Of a DNA stretch of 60,602 bases, positions 9,080 to 19,280 are shown one piece after another. Origin of the DNA: Adiantum capillus-veneris (taxonomy: Eukaryota; Streptophyta; Polypodiopsida; Polypodiales; Pteridaceae); NCBI GenBank assembly GCA_014529385.2, contig JABFUD020000221.1:1-60602 (forward strand). Reading direction: 5' to 3'. Position numbers and translations under genes: made by a program. The notes beneath the pieces are model-generated. The model was not told the origin of the DNA and made no database searches. It saw only the letters and a program-made list of their open reading frames with translations. Position 1 is the first letter of the stretch; each line of letters begins with the position of its first letter.

Positions 9080-9772
9080 CAATTCTCATGGGTTACGTGA
9101 GAGAAAGCCGATATTGCCGCGGCAGCCAATCTCACAATCTTCGAGGTCATCTTGGATGGGGAGTAGTCCGCATCCGAGCGTCCTTGAGAAAGCCATGTCT
9201 AAAGTGAGTGTCCACAACCCATGCCCAAGAAGAGCGTTGTCGGGGGATATGTGTTCGAAACGTGAGCCGGGCAGGCACCGGGCCTCTGGCTGTGGGAGGT
9301 GTGAAAGAGAGAGAACAAGAGACACTGACAGCTCTGGCAATTGCCGTAATCATCAATTAATTGATTAATGCTTTTGAGTACAACTTAATTCTTAGCCAAG
9401 GTGGGCTGTTAACAGCACCGTCACTTGGATCACATGCTAATTAGGAGTTTAAGCTTCCGCTTTACAGAATCAACCGGGCCGTTAATGACATCGGGGCTTA
9501 ACAAAATGTTTAATCAATCTTTTGGTGATAACTGTGATGGGAATTTTCTTCTACCGCTTTAATTGCTTCAACTACCTTGTGGATTCTGGAAGCTTCAATT
9601 CTGCTCACTCCCTCAATCATCAAGCATCAGTTATTATCAATTATCCTACAACTTCTTACTCTATTTTCTTTACACTGACTTAATTGCCGCACACAATTTT
9701 TTATTTCGTCCTCATAAAACTTCTCTAAGTGCCTTCCTTAACCTGCTCTTACGCTCCTTCTATTGCTTCGGT
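9080..9772. other. unassigned spacer
   Basis: The first 280 bp are moderately GC-rich with overlapping short frames on both strands and no recognised family; the rest is AT-rich. I find no copy elsewhere in the window. One GTTCGAAAC at about 9250 resembles a B box, but I see no matching A box. Confidence 0.4.
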
Positions 9773-10091
9773 TACCAACAATAAGCCTCAAGTTTCTCTT
9801 TCGATGTTGTCAAGAGCTCTCAAACCTCTCTTTGATTGACTTGCTTTGCTCGGCCAAGTGTCTTTCAGAGCTACTTGTAGAGAGAGAATCCCCTGAATTG
9901 CACGCTCTTACCTTGCTTTTTGGCTCCTTGCTCTCCTCTTCTCAAGCTTAAGTCCGAGGACGAGGAAGAGGGAGAGATTTGCTTTCTTCTTTATGCTCGG
10001 GAGCGAGATCGAGCTCCCTCATGCCAAGAGAGAGAGCTCAAGCTTCGGAGTGAGGGAAAGAGAGAGAGTGATCTTCCTTATCTTCAAGGAG

Positions 10092-10093
<2 letters not shown>

Positions 10094-10126
<33 letters not shown>
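10094..10126. repeat. (GA)n microsatellite
   Basis: Pure GA run in the left F repeat; the matching site in the right copy (14219-14268) is longer, so the tract changed length after duplication. Confidence 0.9.
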
Positions 10127-10127
<1 letters not shown>

Positions 10128-10270
10128 AAGCTTTTCTTGCTTGCCGAGCACGAGACGAGAGCTCCTCTTCATGCCCTCGAAATCGAGAGAGAGATTCTCC
10201 TTGTAGCTTCCTGCTCCGTCACCTCCTTGCCCCTCCCGACCTTGCTTTCCTCTTCATTATGCTTTGTTTT

Positions 10271-11529
10271 TGTTAGGTGCAACGGAATGAATATTTGTGC
10301 TTTGCTCAAGATGAGTGCTCCGAACAGGTTCCTTTTGTTCTTATGGAAGGTAGAGCCTTCCGTTCTTAATGCGAGGGTGCTATGATCACAAACAAAGTGA
10401 ATGGACACTGTACGTGCAAGTGTATGAGACTGAGAGATAGAGAGAGAAGAGAGATACGACACCAGAGACGTTGTAAAACCCTCCTCCGAAGGCCCCACTC
10501 TCGTCGACAATAGTGGTCTACTATTGATTGCACAATCTGGTACAAACTGAATGCATGTGCTGATGCAAGTCTAGGCTATGTTGACGACGACGACGGGGAT
10601 AACGAAGTCGACCTAAGGGCTGAAATCTGCAATCTTTCGCTGTCCAAAAACGCTATGGGCTGAAATCTGCGACTAGTCCAAAAACGCTGATTTGGGGGCT
10701 GTTTTCTGTGGGTCTTTGACGCTGAACATCTGCAGGTTTAGGGTTGAAAACTGAGGTTGCTTAAGGCTGAAAACTGAGGTCTTTCCGGGCTGAATCTGCT
10801 ACTTCTTTAGGGGCTGATCTTGACGGTCTTTAATGATGAAAAAACGCTGCATGCTGAATCTGCAAAGGGCTGAAATTGGGACAAAAAACGCTAGAGGCTG
10901 AAGCTCCCAAAAACGCTAGGCTGAGGTTTCCTGCTAGCGAGGATGCTAATGCAAAAACGCTATCTGTTGGGGTCTTCTGTGGCGAGGACCTGCTGATGCA
11001 AAAACGCTAGGCTATGGTGCTGACTAAAAATGATAGGTGAGGGAAGGTGTATGGCGATGCTTCTTGTTGAAAACGCTAGGCAATGGGGGGGATCTGCTGC
11101 TTGGAGGGAAACCACCAAGGCTTGGTCTTGGTGAGAAGTTGCCTGCTGAGCTTGGCTCCTGTTGCCTCTTCTGCCAAATAGTGCTAGCTCTAGTTTGCTT
11201 ATATACAAACTTAGCAAAATTGCCCTACCTACTTTTGTTGGAAAGTCACTTAAATTAATAAGTAAAAAACGCCAAAAATAGGTAAAATAGGCTAAATGCA
11301 CTGGAAAATTCCCTTGACTGATTCTGATGGATTTTGATGGGAATTCTTATGATCATGCTGTGTGCAACCAGAGGATATGCATCTACACTAAGTGACTGGG
11401 CATGCACGGTCTACGAATAGACTCACAAAAGTGCCAGATCACTTCTAATCTAGATTGATTGGACTGACTGAACCCTGATCATGCTGTAGCTTGTCCACGG
11501 ACACATAGGGTTGGATGTGTCACGTGACA
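10271..11529 (+). mobile_element. solo LTR of family E (1259 bp) nested in repeat F
   Basis: The segment opens TGTTAGGTGC and closes CACGTGACA, and it is absent from the homologous right copy of F at the junction near 14405. It is flanked by GTTTT (10266-10270) and GTTTC (11530-11534); the uninterrupted copy reads GTTTCCCC, so this is a 5-bp target-site duplication with one change. TG...CA ends, 5-bp TSD and no internal domain make it a solo LTR. The interior carries nine AAAACGC motifs and repeated GGCTGAAATCTGC phrases between 10610 and 11280. Confidence 0.82.
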
Positions 11530-11616
11530 GTTTCCCCTTCTTGCCTTCTTGCCCTACTCGTTGATTCCCTTCGCTTCCCTCTTCTCCCTTCCTCCTTTGT
11601 TAGTCGAGGATGAGAG

Positions 11617-11618
<2 letters not shown>

Positions 11619-11664
<46 letters not shown>
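11619..11664. repeat. (GA)n microsatellite
   Basis: GA run in the left F repeat, matching the run at 14493-14542 in the right copy. Confidence 0.9.
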
Positions 11665-11667
<3 letters not shown>

Positions 11668-13037
11668 TTGCTTGCCGAGGATGAGAGCGAGAGAGAGGGA
11701 GCTTTGCTTGCTCCGAGCCTTCTCCCCTCGTAACCCTCCTCGCCTTCTAGCTTCCAACCCCTTTCGTTCTCTCCTCTTCTTCTTCGTAACCTCTTCTCCT
11801 ATTATCCTCACCTCCTCATGCACTCCTCACTACTTTTAGGAATAAACCTCCACTTTTTAAAAATAGGCCACTTGTGACTTCCCCCTAGATGACGTGGTAG
11901 CGGGTATGATGACGGGCACGGAATTCGACCCTGTTGGTGCAAAAACGGCACGCCATGGCATGCTAAGTAGTTTCCGTCACATGGCCGAGTTCGCTTGAGT
12001 CTCACCAAGCTCACTACGAGCTCTTTCTCTCCCATGCGCCATCTCTGCGCGCTGCAACGCCATGCCCTCTTTTCTTTTTGCTTTTGTCCACGCTTCCCTC
12101 CTTATTTTCCATATGGGCAACCACTTACTAAGGCTTATGTGGGCGGCCACTTACAAAGGGCATCACATTTGAGAATACATGCCGGCCATAGCCTTCATTT
12201 GGGCGGGCGGCCTTTGTAAGAGCATCACATTTAGACATACATGCCAGCCATGCAATGTTTTGCAAGTAGAAGGCATCATATTTGGTACACATGCCGACCA
12301 AGGCAATGCCAAGCACGACATCTCTCTTGAGCAGTCCTTGACAAACAATATCTTCGTGAATTTTATTGTCCATACCGACATCTCGAATAATGCCAAAATT
12401 ACCGAGCTCAACAGTGCCGACAACTGACACCAGAATCTGCCTGCCAAGCCGTAAATCCCTTTAGACTTCTCAAACTGCATAAAATACATACAAACCCTGT
12501 CGAGGCTGTAAAATTCCCAGATGGCACACCGATCGAGCGGACCGAACTAGTACGGAACCGGTCCCCGGTAAATCTTTAACGGCCAATATCTTGGCAACCA
12601 TAAGTCCGATCATTGATCTAAAAAGACCAACGCGCTCCACAAAGTGAGCACTTCAGGCCCGTGCATTCACTTCATTTTTGTCCCCTCAGCTGCAGTTGCC
12701 CAATCCGGTACGGATCTGCAATTGACTTAAGCTTCAAACTGCCATAACTTTTTCACCGTAGCTCCAATCGGCGAGCCATAAAGACAGGCCAATAGAGCAC
12801 TTCAAGCACTACAGTTCTAGATCATAATCTCCCATTTATGCTCACTTCAAGCATACGCCACTTTTATCATCATTAAGGCATCTATTGGCCCATTTAGCCG
12901 CATCTGGCATACATTAATCATTAAACTTGGCCTATTAACAAGCCCTGGTCACTGACCATTAATCAAGTATGCTTCAAATAAGCTTGATGTGCATTTTTCT
13001 GGCATCTTTCTTAGCATGGAAGCGGAGCTGCACCACA

Positions 13038-13906
13038 TCCACCCCCTCTGAACTTGCACAGCCTCAGGTCTGTGCCAACTGCACTTCAATCTGCATCTGC
13101 TATAGGTACCTTAAGATCTTTGCCATCATATGAAAAATGAAATAAGGCTTATACCCTATCATCAATGTTCTAGCTTAAGCATTAGGTAGCTGCCCATCAG
13201 AAATCTTTGAACCGTGTCTTCCGTATCTTCAAAGCATTCAATTATGAAAAACCTGTTTAGTGAACCCCGCCAGACTCAAGTGCTCCAGTTAATGATGCAC
13301 ACGGCTTGACCATTAAGCTCGCTTTAGGGAACCCTGTCAAGCTCAAGTATGCTTTACTTTGTTTGCACACAGAATGGCCGTCAAGTCCTTTACTTTAAGT
13401 TCTGGTAGCAGAACCAACTCAAAAGATGTGAAGATACTTCATCAATTGCCCAAAGAAGTCAATTGGAAGCCAGCCATGTAATCTTATTGAATGTAGAACC
13501 AAAAACTCTTCGGACTAAGCATAATCTAGAAACCAAAACCTTGTATCATGCATCTTGCTACAAGAAAATAACTCATATCCTTTGAATCTGCGCATGTACT
13601 TTAGTAGCCCCCAGGATCAAACAGGATAATAAGGGAATTCCCAAACACTGGAGCATCATAATATCCACACGAGTATACATTTCCTGTATCAATAAACATC
13701 AAGCATTTATGGTGCAAATATGCTACCCCTGGTTCAAATAGCACACAATTACTAAGCATACTTAACAGTATCCATCCATATTGAATCTGCTTGTGAATAT
13801 CCTTAGAATCTCCTGGATCAAACACCATTGAGATAACATAGCATTGATGGGCTCCGCAATATACTAGAGCTTCACCTGAAGCATAGTGCAACACCCACAT
13901 CTCATA
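13038..13906 (-). mobile_element. internal region of element F, noncoding
   Basis: These 869 bp lie between the two F repeats. They begin with a pyrimidine stretch that on the minus strand is a purine tract abutting the LTR. No gag or pol signature is visible in any frame. If the F repeats are LTRs, this is a large-LTR element with a tiny internal domain. A primer site is not clear: the minus-strand TTGGTATATGAGATG next to the other repeat only loosely resembles TGGTATCAGAGC. Confidence 0.5.
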
Positions 13907-14216
13907 TACCAACAATAAGCCTCAAGTTTCTCTTTCGATGTTGTCAAGATCTCTCGAAACTCTCTTTGATTGACTCGGCCGAGCGTCTTTCAGAGCTACT
14001 TGTAGAGAGAGAATCCCCTGAATTGCACGCTCTTACCTTGCTTTTTTGCTCCTTGCTCTCCTCTTCTCAAGCTTAAGTCCGAGGACAAGGAAGGGAAAGA
14101 GATTTGCTTTCTTCTTTATGCTCGAGAGAGAGATCGAGCTCCCTCATGCCAAGAGAGAGAGCTCAAGCTTCGGAGTGAGGGAAAGAGAGAGAGTGATCTT
14201 CCTTTTCTTCAAGGAG

Positions 14217-14218
<2 letters not shown>

Positions 14219-14268
<50 letters not shown>
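14219..14268. repeat. (GA)n microsatellite
   Basis: Pure GA run of about 50 bp in the right F repeat. Confidence 0.9.
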
Positions 14269-14269
<1 letters not shown>

Positions 14270-14491
14270 AAGCTTTTCTTGCTTGCCGAGCACGAGCCGA
14301 GAGCTCCTCTTCATGCCCTCGAAATCGAGAGAGAGATTCTCCTTGTAGCTTCCTGCTCCGTCACCTCCTTGCCCTCCCGACCTTGCTTTCCTCTTCGTTA
14401 TGCTTTGTTTCCCCTTCTTGCCTTCTTGCCCTAGTCGTTGATTCCCTTCGCTTCCCTCTTCTCCCTTCCTCCTTTGTTAGTCGAGGATGAG

Positions 14492-14492
<1 letters not shown>

Positions 14493-14542
<50 letters not shown>
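14493..14542. repeat. (GA)n microsatellite
   Basis: Pure GA run in the right F repeat. Confidence 0.9.
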
Positions 14543-14546
<4 letters not shown>

Positions 14547-16040
14547 TTGCTTGCGGAGGATGAGAGCAAGAGAGACGGAGTTGTGCTTGCTCCAAGGATG
14601 AGAGCGAGAGAGAGGGAGCTCTGCTTGCTCCGAGCCTTCCCCCCTCGTAACCCTCCTCGCCTTCTAGCTTCTAACCCCTTTCGTTCTCTCCTCTTCTTCT
14701 TTGTAACCTCTTCTCCTATTATCCTCACCTCCTCATGCACTCCTCACTACTCTTAGCAATAAACCTCCAATTTTTAAAAATAGGCCACTTGTGACTTCCC
14801 CGTGAGCAACGACGGCGCCGTCCTTGCTAGGTGGGAAGCAGTTCGATGACGTGGCAACGGGTCATGATGACGGGCATGGAATTCGACCTTGCTGGTGCCG
14901 AAACGGCGCGCCATGGCATGCCGAGTAGTTTCCGTCACATGGCCGAGTTCGCTTGAGTCTCACCGAGCTCGTTGCGAGCTCTTTCTCTCCCATGCGCCAT
15001 CTCTGTGCGCTGCAACACCATGCCCTCTTTTCTATTCGCTTTTGTCCACACTTCCCTCCTTATTTTCCATAATGGGCGGCCACTTACTAAGGCTTATGTG
15101 GGCGGCCACTTACAAAGGGCATCACATTTGGGCATACATGGCGGCCATAGCCTTCATTTGGGCGGGCGGGCGGCCTTTGTAAGGGCATCACATTTGGGCA
15201 TACATGCAGGCCATGCAATGCTTTGCAAGTAGAAGGCATCATATTTGGTACACATGCCGGCCAAGGCAATGCCAAGCACGACATCTCTCTCGAGCAGTCC
15301 TTGACTAACAATATCTTCGTGAATTTTATTGTCCATACCGACATCTCGAATAATGCCAAAATTACCGAGCTCAACAGTGCCGACAATTGACACCAGACTC
15401 TCCCTGCCAAGCCGTAAATCCCTTTAGACTTCTCAAACTGCATAAATGCATACAAACCCTATCGAGGCTGTAAAATTCCCAGACGGCACACCGATCGAGC
15501 CGACCGAACTGGTACGAAACCGGTCCCCGGTAAATCTTTAACGGCCAATATCTTGGCAACCGTAAGTCCGATCATTGATCTGAAAAGACCAACGCGCTCC
15601 ACAAAGTGAGCACTTCAGGCCCGTGCATTCACTTCATTTTTGTCCCCTCAGCTGCAGTTGCCCAATCTGGTATGGATCTGCAATTGACTTAAACTTCAAA
15701 TTGCCATAACTTTTTTACCGTAGCTCCAATCGGTGAGCCGTAAAGACAAGCCGGTAGAGCACTTCAAGCACTACAGTTCTAGATCATAATCTCCCATTTA
15801 TGCTCACTTCAAGCATACGTCTTTTTTATCATCAGTAAGGTATCTGTTGGCCCATTTAGCCGCATCTGGCATACATTAATCATTAAACTTGGCCTATTAA
15901 CAAGCCCTGGTCACTGACCATTAATCAAGGATGCTTCAAATAAGCTTGATGTGCATTTTCTGGCATCTTTCTTGGCATGGAAGCGGAGCTGCACGACAGC
16001 GTGCAGTCCGTAAGGCTAATCCTCTGTCGAGGAATCCTCC

Positions 16041-16304
16041 TGTACAAATACATAGCAAGGAGCACTCCGTGTATTTGCAAAAAGTAATTCACAATGTGTC
16101 TATTGCGAGCTGCATCAAGCGGCATCACATTGAACTTGGCTAACGGCCAAAGTGTTTGTAGCAAGTCTGTCATGTACAAATACATAGCAAGGAGCACTCT
16201 GTGTATTTGCAAAAAGTAATTCACATTGTGTCTATTGCCAGCTTTATCAGGCGGCGTCACACTAAACTTGGCTAACAACCAGAGTGTCTATAGCAAGTTT
16301 GTCA
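16041..16304 (+). repeat. 132-bp tandem duplication
   Basis: Units 16041-16172 and 16173-16304 both run from TGTACAAATACATAGCAAGG to GCAAGT(C/T)TGTCA. They differ at roughly a dozen positions, so this is older than the 154-bp duplication at 7515. No coding content. Confidence 0.92.
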
Positions 16305-16899
16305 CGTTTCGACCCTCTACAGCAAGATGCTCTTGAGGAGCCTCCTTCCACCTCAATCTCACCACCGACAGCACCTCCACCTCCCTCGCCTGCTGACTCC
16401 TTAGCTCCCCCCTCCCCAACACCCTCCTTCCGCCTCTCCAGTTTCCCGAGCTGGCAGTTGCCCCTGTAGCCTCCTCTCCTAGCCCTTCCCATACTCCACC
16501 ACCAACCCAGGGAACATGACACTCCTCAGCAGCTCAGAGATCTCCAGATCTCCTGGCAGCGCTTTTGATACAAGCTGGCTCGCTCAAGAGGGACTTCCCT
16601 ACTTAAGGATGACCCTTTTGGTGCAAACTTCTCCCTTTGCAACAATCCCGCAAGGGTTGACCAGTTTTGACATTTGTAAACGATGGGACTTCTTCGACTA
16701 CGACTTTACGCGGTTTCTTGGCGATCCATCCCCAGACCTTGAGGCAGCTTGTTTCAATGTACATGTTCTTTCTTTGGCAGCCCGAGGTGCCGATGCCTTG
16801 GATACAATGGTTGGTTTTTCCTTTCCAGTGTGTGGCAAGGATCACGCAGAGTGGACTATGCATACAGTACTTGACTGGCTCCAGGTTGAGTTCTGGAAC
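16305..16899. other. unassigned sequence with a 160-codon open frame
   Basis: A plus-strand frame from ATG 16516 to 16998 stays open for 160 codons, and a Pro/Ser-rich stretch precedes it at 16330-16460. The peptide (blocks TSFDICKRWDFFDYDF and TVLDWLQVEFWNHAEDL) matches no family I know. The right end of the frame overlaps LINE sequence read on the opposite strand, and no promoter or homologue in the window supports a gene. It may be captured host sequence or a retroelement remnant. Confidence 0.3.
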
Positions 16900-17017
16900 C
16901 ACGCGGAGGATTTAGGGGAACCCAACGATGCTGCCTACCATGGGTCGGCCTCCAGGTCGGGGGGGGGGAGAGGAGCCTGTCTTTGGCGGCGGTGGTAGCC
17001 ATGTACCTGCTGCCAGC
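16900..17017 (-). pseudogene. 3' continuation of a minus-strand LINE ORF1, beyond the element C insertion
   Basis: Read on the minus strand just past element C, the sequence encodes GWQQVHGYHRR. It aligns with DGWHQVQGCHRQ after the zinc knuckle of the plus-strand LINE at about 27700. Together with 22810-23640 it shows that C interrupted one continuous LINE ORF1. Confidence 0.55.
17013..17017 (+). other. target-site duplication CCAGC, left
   Basis: Exactly repeated at 22810-22814, on the other side of element C. Confidence 0.9.
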
Positions 17018-17902
17018 TGTTGCTAAATTGGCTTTATCTGACAGAAAATTAATTCTAAATGAATTATTAAATTTATAAGTGAGAGGGTTTTCTCGCTTGG
17101 AACACCAAAAACATAATTCTAAATGAATTATTGGAATTTTAAGTGAGGGTTTTTCTCACTCGAGACATCCGAGTACAGAGTATTCCTAGTGCGTCATTGA
17201 AAGAAATGACGGGAGCACTGAGAACGGGAATGTCTGTAAGGCCACCAGGAACAGGTACTTCTGATGCGTCACATCGGATGGGCGACAGGGAGTGGGAAAG
17301 AAGTATCCGACCATCTGGGAACAGACATCTCTAATGCGTCATAGGATGGGTGACATAGAGCATCGTGAAGGGGATTATACCGTAAGTTCGGTAGGAAAGG
17401 ACTATGTGATGGGTATTCCTGATGCGTCACAAGGTGGGTGACGGGTGCATCGGAAAGGGGATATCCATAGTCGAGAGGAAATCCAAACTGGAAAGAGGAA
17501 TACGCTTAAAGACGCAAGCACAAGAATAAAGATGGGTTCTGAGAAGATTTTCTAAAAAAGCGGAAAATTTGAACGAGTTTTCCGGAAAGAGCAAACGCTT
17601 TCCCGCGAGGAATCTATGTCTGCATTGCATTTGTGCATGTGGTTGCATCCAGGGACGCCTAGGAAGTGTTGTGAAAAGCATTGTTTTAAACTTATAAGGT
17701 TTTATTGAGTTTTTGGGCAGATCCAGACCAATTTTAAAATATGCCGGCCGCCCACTTAATAAGTAGGCAGCCACTTAGAAAATAAAGCAACAAAACCAGC
17801 CAGCGAATTCTCTCTCCTTGTTTCAGGTAGAGCAGCGCAAAAAAAAAAAAAAAAACGGCCGCGATCTCTACACGAGCAGCTATTCGTGCCATGGCCAAGG
17901 AG

Positions 17903-17909
17903 CTATAAA
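17903..17909 (+). promoter_or_regulatory. TATA box of LTR C
   Basis: CTATAAAAG in the 5' LTR. In the 3' LTR the matching site (about 22170) reads AAGGAGCACCACATG, a clean loss of about nine bases including the box. Confidence 0.65.
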
Positions 17910-18379
17910 AGCACCACATGCCCTCATGAAAGGGGGTTACCAACGTTAGCAAGAGAAGACTCTGCCGCCAGATAACGCAAGAGATCGCGAGACTACGAAG
18001 CACGGAAGTCGCTTTTCCCGCGCAAGAGCGACAGGTATCTATTGTGGATTCACCATACGAATTGTTGTCACGTGTTTGCGTGTGTGTTTTGCAGGTACTT
18101 CATCGCGAAGGAGAAGCGAGAAGGCTTCGGCCTACGCTTGGGAGTTCCGAGAACGGAATTCGGAAATTGTCTACAGAGTGTCAACTCCGAGTACAAACGG
18201 AAAAAGGATTGAGAGCTCGTCTCTCGGATTTCCCTTACGGGAAGAAACGACCATCAAGTCAGAGAATTAGAACGGAGGGGTTTTCTCCGGTTCTTGTGCT
18301 TGTGAAAAGATTCTCCCTAATAAAGGATTCTCTTTAAGGGGGGGGACCAGCCCATCTTTTGGTCCCCAGTACTGTGTCG

Positions 18380-18381
<2 letters not shown>

Positions 18382-18474
<93 letters not shown>
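18382..18474. repeat. (TC)n microsatellite in 5' LTR C
   Basis: About 92 bp of TC repeat. The 3' LTR tract at 22649-22713 is shorter, which explains most of the LTR length difference. Confidence 0.92.
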
Positions 18475-18476
<2 letters not shown>

Positions 18477-18570
18477 TTATTTCTCTATATATCCTTTGGC
18501 TTCAGTATTAAGTGATAAATTCTATTTACCGGAGTATATTTTATATTGTTATGCGCTCCCGTTTGTGACA

Positions 18571-18587
18571 GTGGTATCAGAGCATGG
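18571..18587 (+). other. primer binding site, initiator Met tRNA type
   Basis: TGGTATCAGAGCATGG starts one base after the LTR end and matches the usual plant iMet primer complement. Confidence 0.9.
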
Positions 18588-18776
18588 TCTCCTCTCTTTC
18601 TCTGTAAAGGAGGACGACTCTGGGAAGATACGGGAAGAAGCCATGACAAGCCAAGAGAGAAGTAAGCAGGCGGAAACCTAAGTCCTGCAGGAAAAGCTCG
18701 CAGAGTAAAAAAAAAAAAATTATCTCTGCAAGAACTCGACACAAGACTTGGGATTCTTTGAGAAGGCAACAAGAGC

Positions 18777-19280
18777 GTGATGCTCAAAAACCTAGAGAAT
18801 CGAAGGAGCGGAATTCTCAAGATCGTTCAGAACCCAGAAGATATCCATGAACATCAATCCAGAACCATAGCCAAGAAATCCCGTCATCTCGGGAAGGGTA
18901 TGAAGAAGGTCTCTAGACCTAGGAACACTCCAGTCAAGTTTGATACTTTTGACGGAAGGGAAGATGTCCTGAAAGCTACTGCTTTCATTTGACAATTTGA
19001 AGTTGCCTTTGCAAACGGCAATTTCTGAGAAGTGTCGAAGGTGAGGCATGTGACCAAACACTTCAAGGGAGATTGCAAGTACTTAGTGGTATACCAAAGC
19101 TCTGCAAGGAACTTACAACAACAATTCAAGGCTGAATTTTCCGACAATTTTTTTTTCCTCTACGCTTTGAGGAAGGCATTCAAGAAGATTGGGATTGGTT
19201 TGCCCAATAGGAACACGAGCGAGTCAAAGCAAGTAGTGGTTCACTCTTGCCAAGGTAGCTCCATTCTTGATCCTCTCTGA
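18777..19280 (+). pseudogene. gag: gag remnant of element C
   Basis: One frame (ATG at 18780, 168 codons including two stops) contains FDTFDGREDVLKATAFI, then QFEVAFANGNF and EVSKVRHVTKHF. These align in order with TFTGFDDRKKALSFLQQF, GGNFTEASKV and the following helix of the gag core of element B at 44524-44640. Both in-frame stops are TGA at places where an Arg codon CGA would fit, consistent with deamination of methylated CpG. After about 19080 the similarity fades. Upstream is a Lys/Arg-rich leader. I see no knuckle downstream, so gag is at best partial. Confidence 0.62.

Larger units (their letters stand above)
9773..13037 (-). repeat. left long terminal repeat of element F, split by a nested solo LTR
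   Basis: Segments 9773-10270 and 11530-13037 together match the continuous right copy 13907-15998, starting at TACCAACAATAAGCCTCAAG and ending at AGCGGAGCTGCAC. The purine tract that follows only on the minus strand (reverse complement of TCCACCCCCTCTGA, 13038-13051) suggests that this is the 3' LTR of a minus-strand element opening TGTGGTGCAGC. The other end lacks a clear CA and I find no TSD, so a segmental duplication remains possible. Frames in it recur in both copies and are not genes. Confidence 0.6.
13907..15998 (-). repeat. right long terminal repeat of element F (about 2.1 kb)
   Basis: Uninterrupted copy of the repeat at 9773-13037, from TACCAACAATAAGCC to GAGCTGCACGACA. It includes two GA microsatellites (14219-14268, 14493-14542) and a TGACGTGGCA motif (14847-14856). 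The copies differ by scattered substitutions and short indels; for example GAGACGGAGTTGTGCTTGC at about 14570 occurs only here. Confidence 0.65.
17018..18570 (+). repeat. 5' LTR of element C (1553 bp)
   Basis: It holds a TATA box in GGAGCTATAAAAGCACC (17903-17909), a possible small intron (GTATCTATTG at 18034 to TTTTGCAG at 18093) and a (TC)n tract at 18382-18474. Near 17041-17160 and its 3' counterpart, TTCTAAATGAATTATT occurs twice. A partial copy of this LTR family lies at 56262-56710. Confidence 0.9.

Noticed and set aside
9083-9370. Possible host exon in GC-richer stretch with overlapping frames on both strands
   Set aside because: No splice-consistent coding block or recognisable protein family; directly flanked by an LTR end and AT-rich spacer.
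9920-14756. Several frames of 85-130 codons over GA tracts
   Set aside because: Translations are Arg-Glu or Ser-Leu repeats from (GA)n and recur in both F repeats; artefacts of the repeat.
12128-15455. Similar minus-strand frames of 100-122 codons at 12128-12489 and 15087-15455
   Set aside because: They are the same part of the duplicated F repeat; conservation is explained by the duplication and no domain is visible.
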